A stretch of 64,000 bases of DNA from contig CM037867.1 of assembly GCA_021292105.1 (NCBI GenBank), positions 41,604,843 to 41,668,842 on the forward strand. Direction: 5' to 3'. Source of the stretch: Anadara kagoshimensis. Taxonomy: Eukaryota; Mollusca; Bivalvia; Arcoida; Arcidae. This document shows, piece by piece, positions 62,514 through 64,000 of the stretch. A program made the translations under genes and the position numbers. Below the pieces are notes generated by a model. That model saw nothing but the letters and a program-made list of their open reading frames with translations. It was not told where the DNA came from and searched no databases. Position 1 is the first letter of the stretch, and every line of letters begins with the position of its first letter.

Positions 62514-63480
62514 CTTTGACCTCATTGCGTCTAAATGTCAACTTTTCCTTATTCAACTTTAAGTTCCGTTAACGACACCGTTGCATCAACGCTGCAAAGT
62601 TACGGTCATGGTCACGACTGGCTTCAATCTCGTTATCGCCTTCGCCAAATATCAGAATATCATCGTGAATACATCTAACACCGTTCAAACCTTCGAGTGC
62701 TTGATTTTGTCGACGCTGGACTTCTTCCGGTGCTCAGTTCAACCCAAATGACATGCGGAGCCAACGAAATCTACCGTGTGGTGTGTTAAACGTTGTTAAC
62801 ATCGAACTTTCAGTATCTAGTCGCACATGCCAAAAACCGTTCTTGGCGTCAGCAACTGTAAACACTTTCGCCTTACTTAGATCTGGCAGTAGTTGGTCAA
62901 TTGTTGGCATCGGATAATGACTGCGAAGTATCGCCCTATTTAGGTCACGCGGGTCAAGACAAATTCGCAACTAATTTGTTCGGTTTTTCGACTATAACAA
63001 GGTTATTGACCCAAGGTGTTGGTTCAGTAACCGGTTCGATAATACCTAAATCGGTCAATCTATCAAGCTCGGACTTCAATCGGTGACGTAAAGCTATAGG
63101 TATTTTGCGCGGGGTGTACTACAGGTTTCACAGACGAATCGGTGTGAATACTATATGTGTCGGGTAAACATCCAGTACCTTCAAAAACATCACTATAATA
63201 AATAAACACTTTTAGCTCAGTTAAATTGGTCTCATTTGAGTTTAAAGTTTGAATGTCTTCGTAATTAATTGTCACAAGGTTCATGCTCTGAATAGTTTCA
63301 CTTCCAAGAATTGGGGTTGTATCTTGTTATTCCCAGCGGCACTATTTCGGAATTGTCATAAGTTTTCAAAACTTAATGTGCTTTCTCCAACTGGTATGTG
63401 ATCCCGTGCAATCTGCTTTTTGGTAGTACATTACAAGACGCTCCACTGTCTAATTGGAATTTAATTAGTTTATCACACAC
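62514..63480 (-). pseudogene. Gypsy protease and N-terminal reverse transcriptase
   Basis: The protease motif FQLDSGASCNVLP lies near 63450. Reverse transcriptase follows with YSDVFEGTGCLPDTYSIHTD (about 63190), then LRICLDPRDLNRAI and DAKNGFWHVRLD (62970-62734). After a frameshift comes CIHDDILIFGEG, the active-site region with IHDD in place of the usual YxDD. It ends at the insertion at about 62513. Confidence 0.75.
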
Positions 63481-63943
63481 ATTCATTGCTGCATAGACAT
63501 GTTCTTTGGATCAGTCCTAACTGTTTTGATAGTGTCAAAATAGTCTATGTCTGAATCTGTTTCCAAAATGTCTATATAATGAACACGACCTCTTTGTCTC
63601 GGCTTTGGTGGACGACTTTCACGATGTTCCTTTTTACGACAAACAACTGCGAAGTGGATCAACTTGTTACACTTTTTACATACTTGTCTATATCCTGGGT
63701 ATTTTTCCTTAACTTTCTCATGATTTTTCCACAATGTAAACAATCAGTCATCACTATTGATTTCGTGTCTTGTCGATTCCTGAAATCTGCTTTGAGTTTG
63801 TAACCAGACTTTTGCTTAACAAAATGAACTTCAGGTGACGTGGCATTGTTACTGTCAATCTCTTTTACTCTCTCTTTCGAAAGTTCTGATGCTCGAAAAA
63901 TTTCTAGACATCTTTGTAGTGTAAGTTTAGTTTCTCTTAACAA
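63480..63943 (-). pseudogene. Gypsy gag-like region with CCHC-type cysteine motifs
   Basis: One reading contains RETKLTLQRCLEIFRASE, typical of the end of gypsy capsid, and a CLHCGK half motif. An overlapping frame continues with VCKKCNKLIHFAVVC, a zinc-knuckle-like cluster, so a frameshift splits it. The start lies beyond the window. Confidence 0.65.
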
Positions 63944-64000
63944 ACATTCACGTAAATTTCCATCTCGGATTCCATAAAACTATTCTGTCTCTGACGAGTG

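Larger units (their letters stand above)
56600..64000 (-). mobile_element. Degenerate Ty3/gypsy LTR retrotransposon, interrupted; 5' part beyond window
   Basis: Reading leftward, the order is gag-like region (about 63943-63480), protease motif (about 63450), reverse transcriptase (about 63284-62514 and 58752-58560), RNase H (about 58480-58030), then integrase H2C2-side and C-terminal parts (about 58010-57061). This gag-PR-RT-RH-IN order is that of Ty3/gypsy. Frames are broken many times. No env-like gene is seen. The LTR next to the integrase end should lie around 56.6-57.0 kb, but its borders cannot be set without the other LTR. Confidence 0.8.

Noticed and set aside
57061..64000. Endogenous retrovirus with envelope
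   Set aside because: No env-like frame follows integrase; domain order and motifs fit a plain Ty3/gypsy retrotransposon.

Overview
The window looks like AT-rich metazoan nuclear DNA. Genes are split by GT-AG introns, microsatellites are dense, and several transposon classes are present. The gene families point to a lophotrochozoan, most likely a bivalve mollusc: secreted proteins with the cysteine-rich domain of sponge-type short-chain collagen C4, a secreted PAN/Apple plus GON protein, and bivalve-style TIR elements. The species assignment is inference. No bacterial-style genes or operons are present.

Positions 1-55.1 kb hold a tandem array of four paralogues of one five-exon gene on the + strand, called A, B, C and D here. 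A (2844-7429), C (33338-44785) and D (50082-55096) are intact as read and encode 253, 253 and 254 residues. B is dead: exons 1-3 lie at 13123-17196 with a stop in exon 2, exon 4 is absent, and a broken exon 5 lies at 29305-29538. All four share a conserved 5' flank with a TATATATA box 92-108 bp before the ATG. The signal peptide is split over exons 1 and 2, and every later intron is phase 1. Much of the flanking and intronic DNA is also duplicated, so whole multi-kb segments were copied.

Between B exon 3 and its exon 5 relic lies an unrelated six-exon gene (19734-26205, + strand). It encodes a 335-residue secreted protein with a PAN/Apple-like module followed by a GON domain, the terminal domain of ADAMTS9/20 and C. 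elegans GON-1.

Mobile DNA fills most of the rest. It includes a degenerate DD34D mariner with TIRs and TA duplication (15144-16385), a 1,025-bp TIR/TA element (21270-22294) nested in an older repeat, and a 5.8-kb fold-back-ended element in intron 3 of C (36672-42516). A dispersed repeat ('family A') has about 20 copies. There are also tRNA-derived SINEs, IS630-like transposase relics and simple repeats. From 57.0 kb to the window end a degenerate Ty3/gypsy element lies on the - strand, split inside its reverse transcriptase by a 3.76-kb TIR-bounded insertion.

Insertions shared or private among the copies give a relative history: A and C are closest, D is more distant, and B is the oldest or most decayed. 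Gene models are read by eye from splice signals, frame and family resemblance; no transcript evidence was available.
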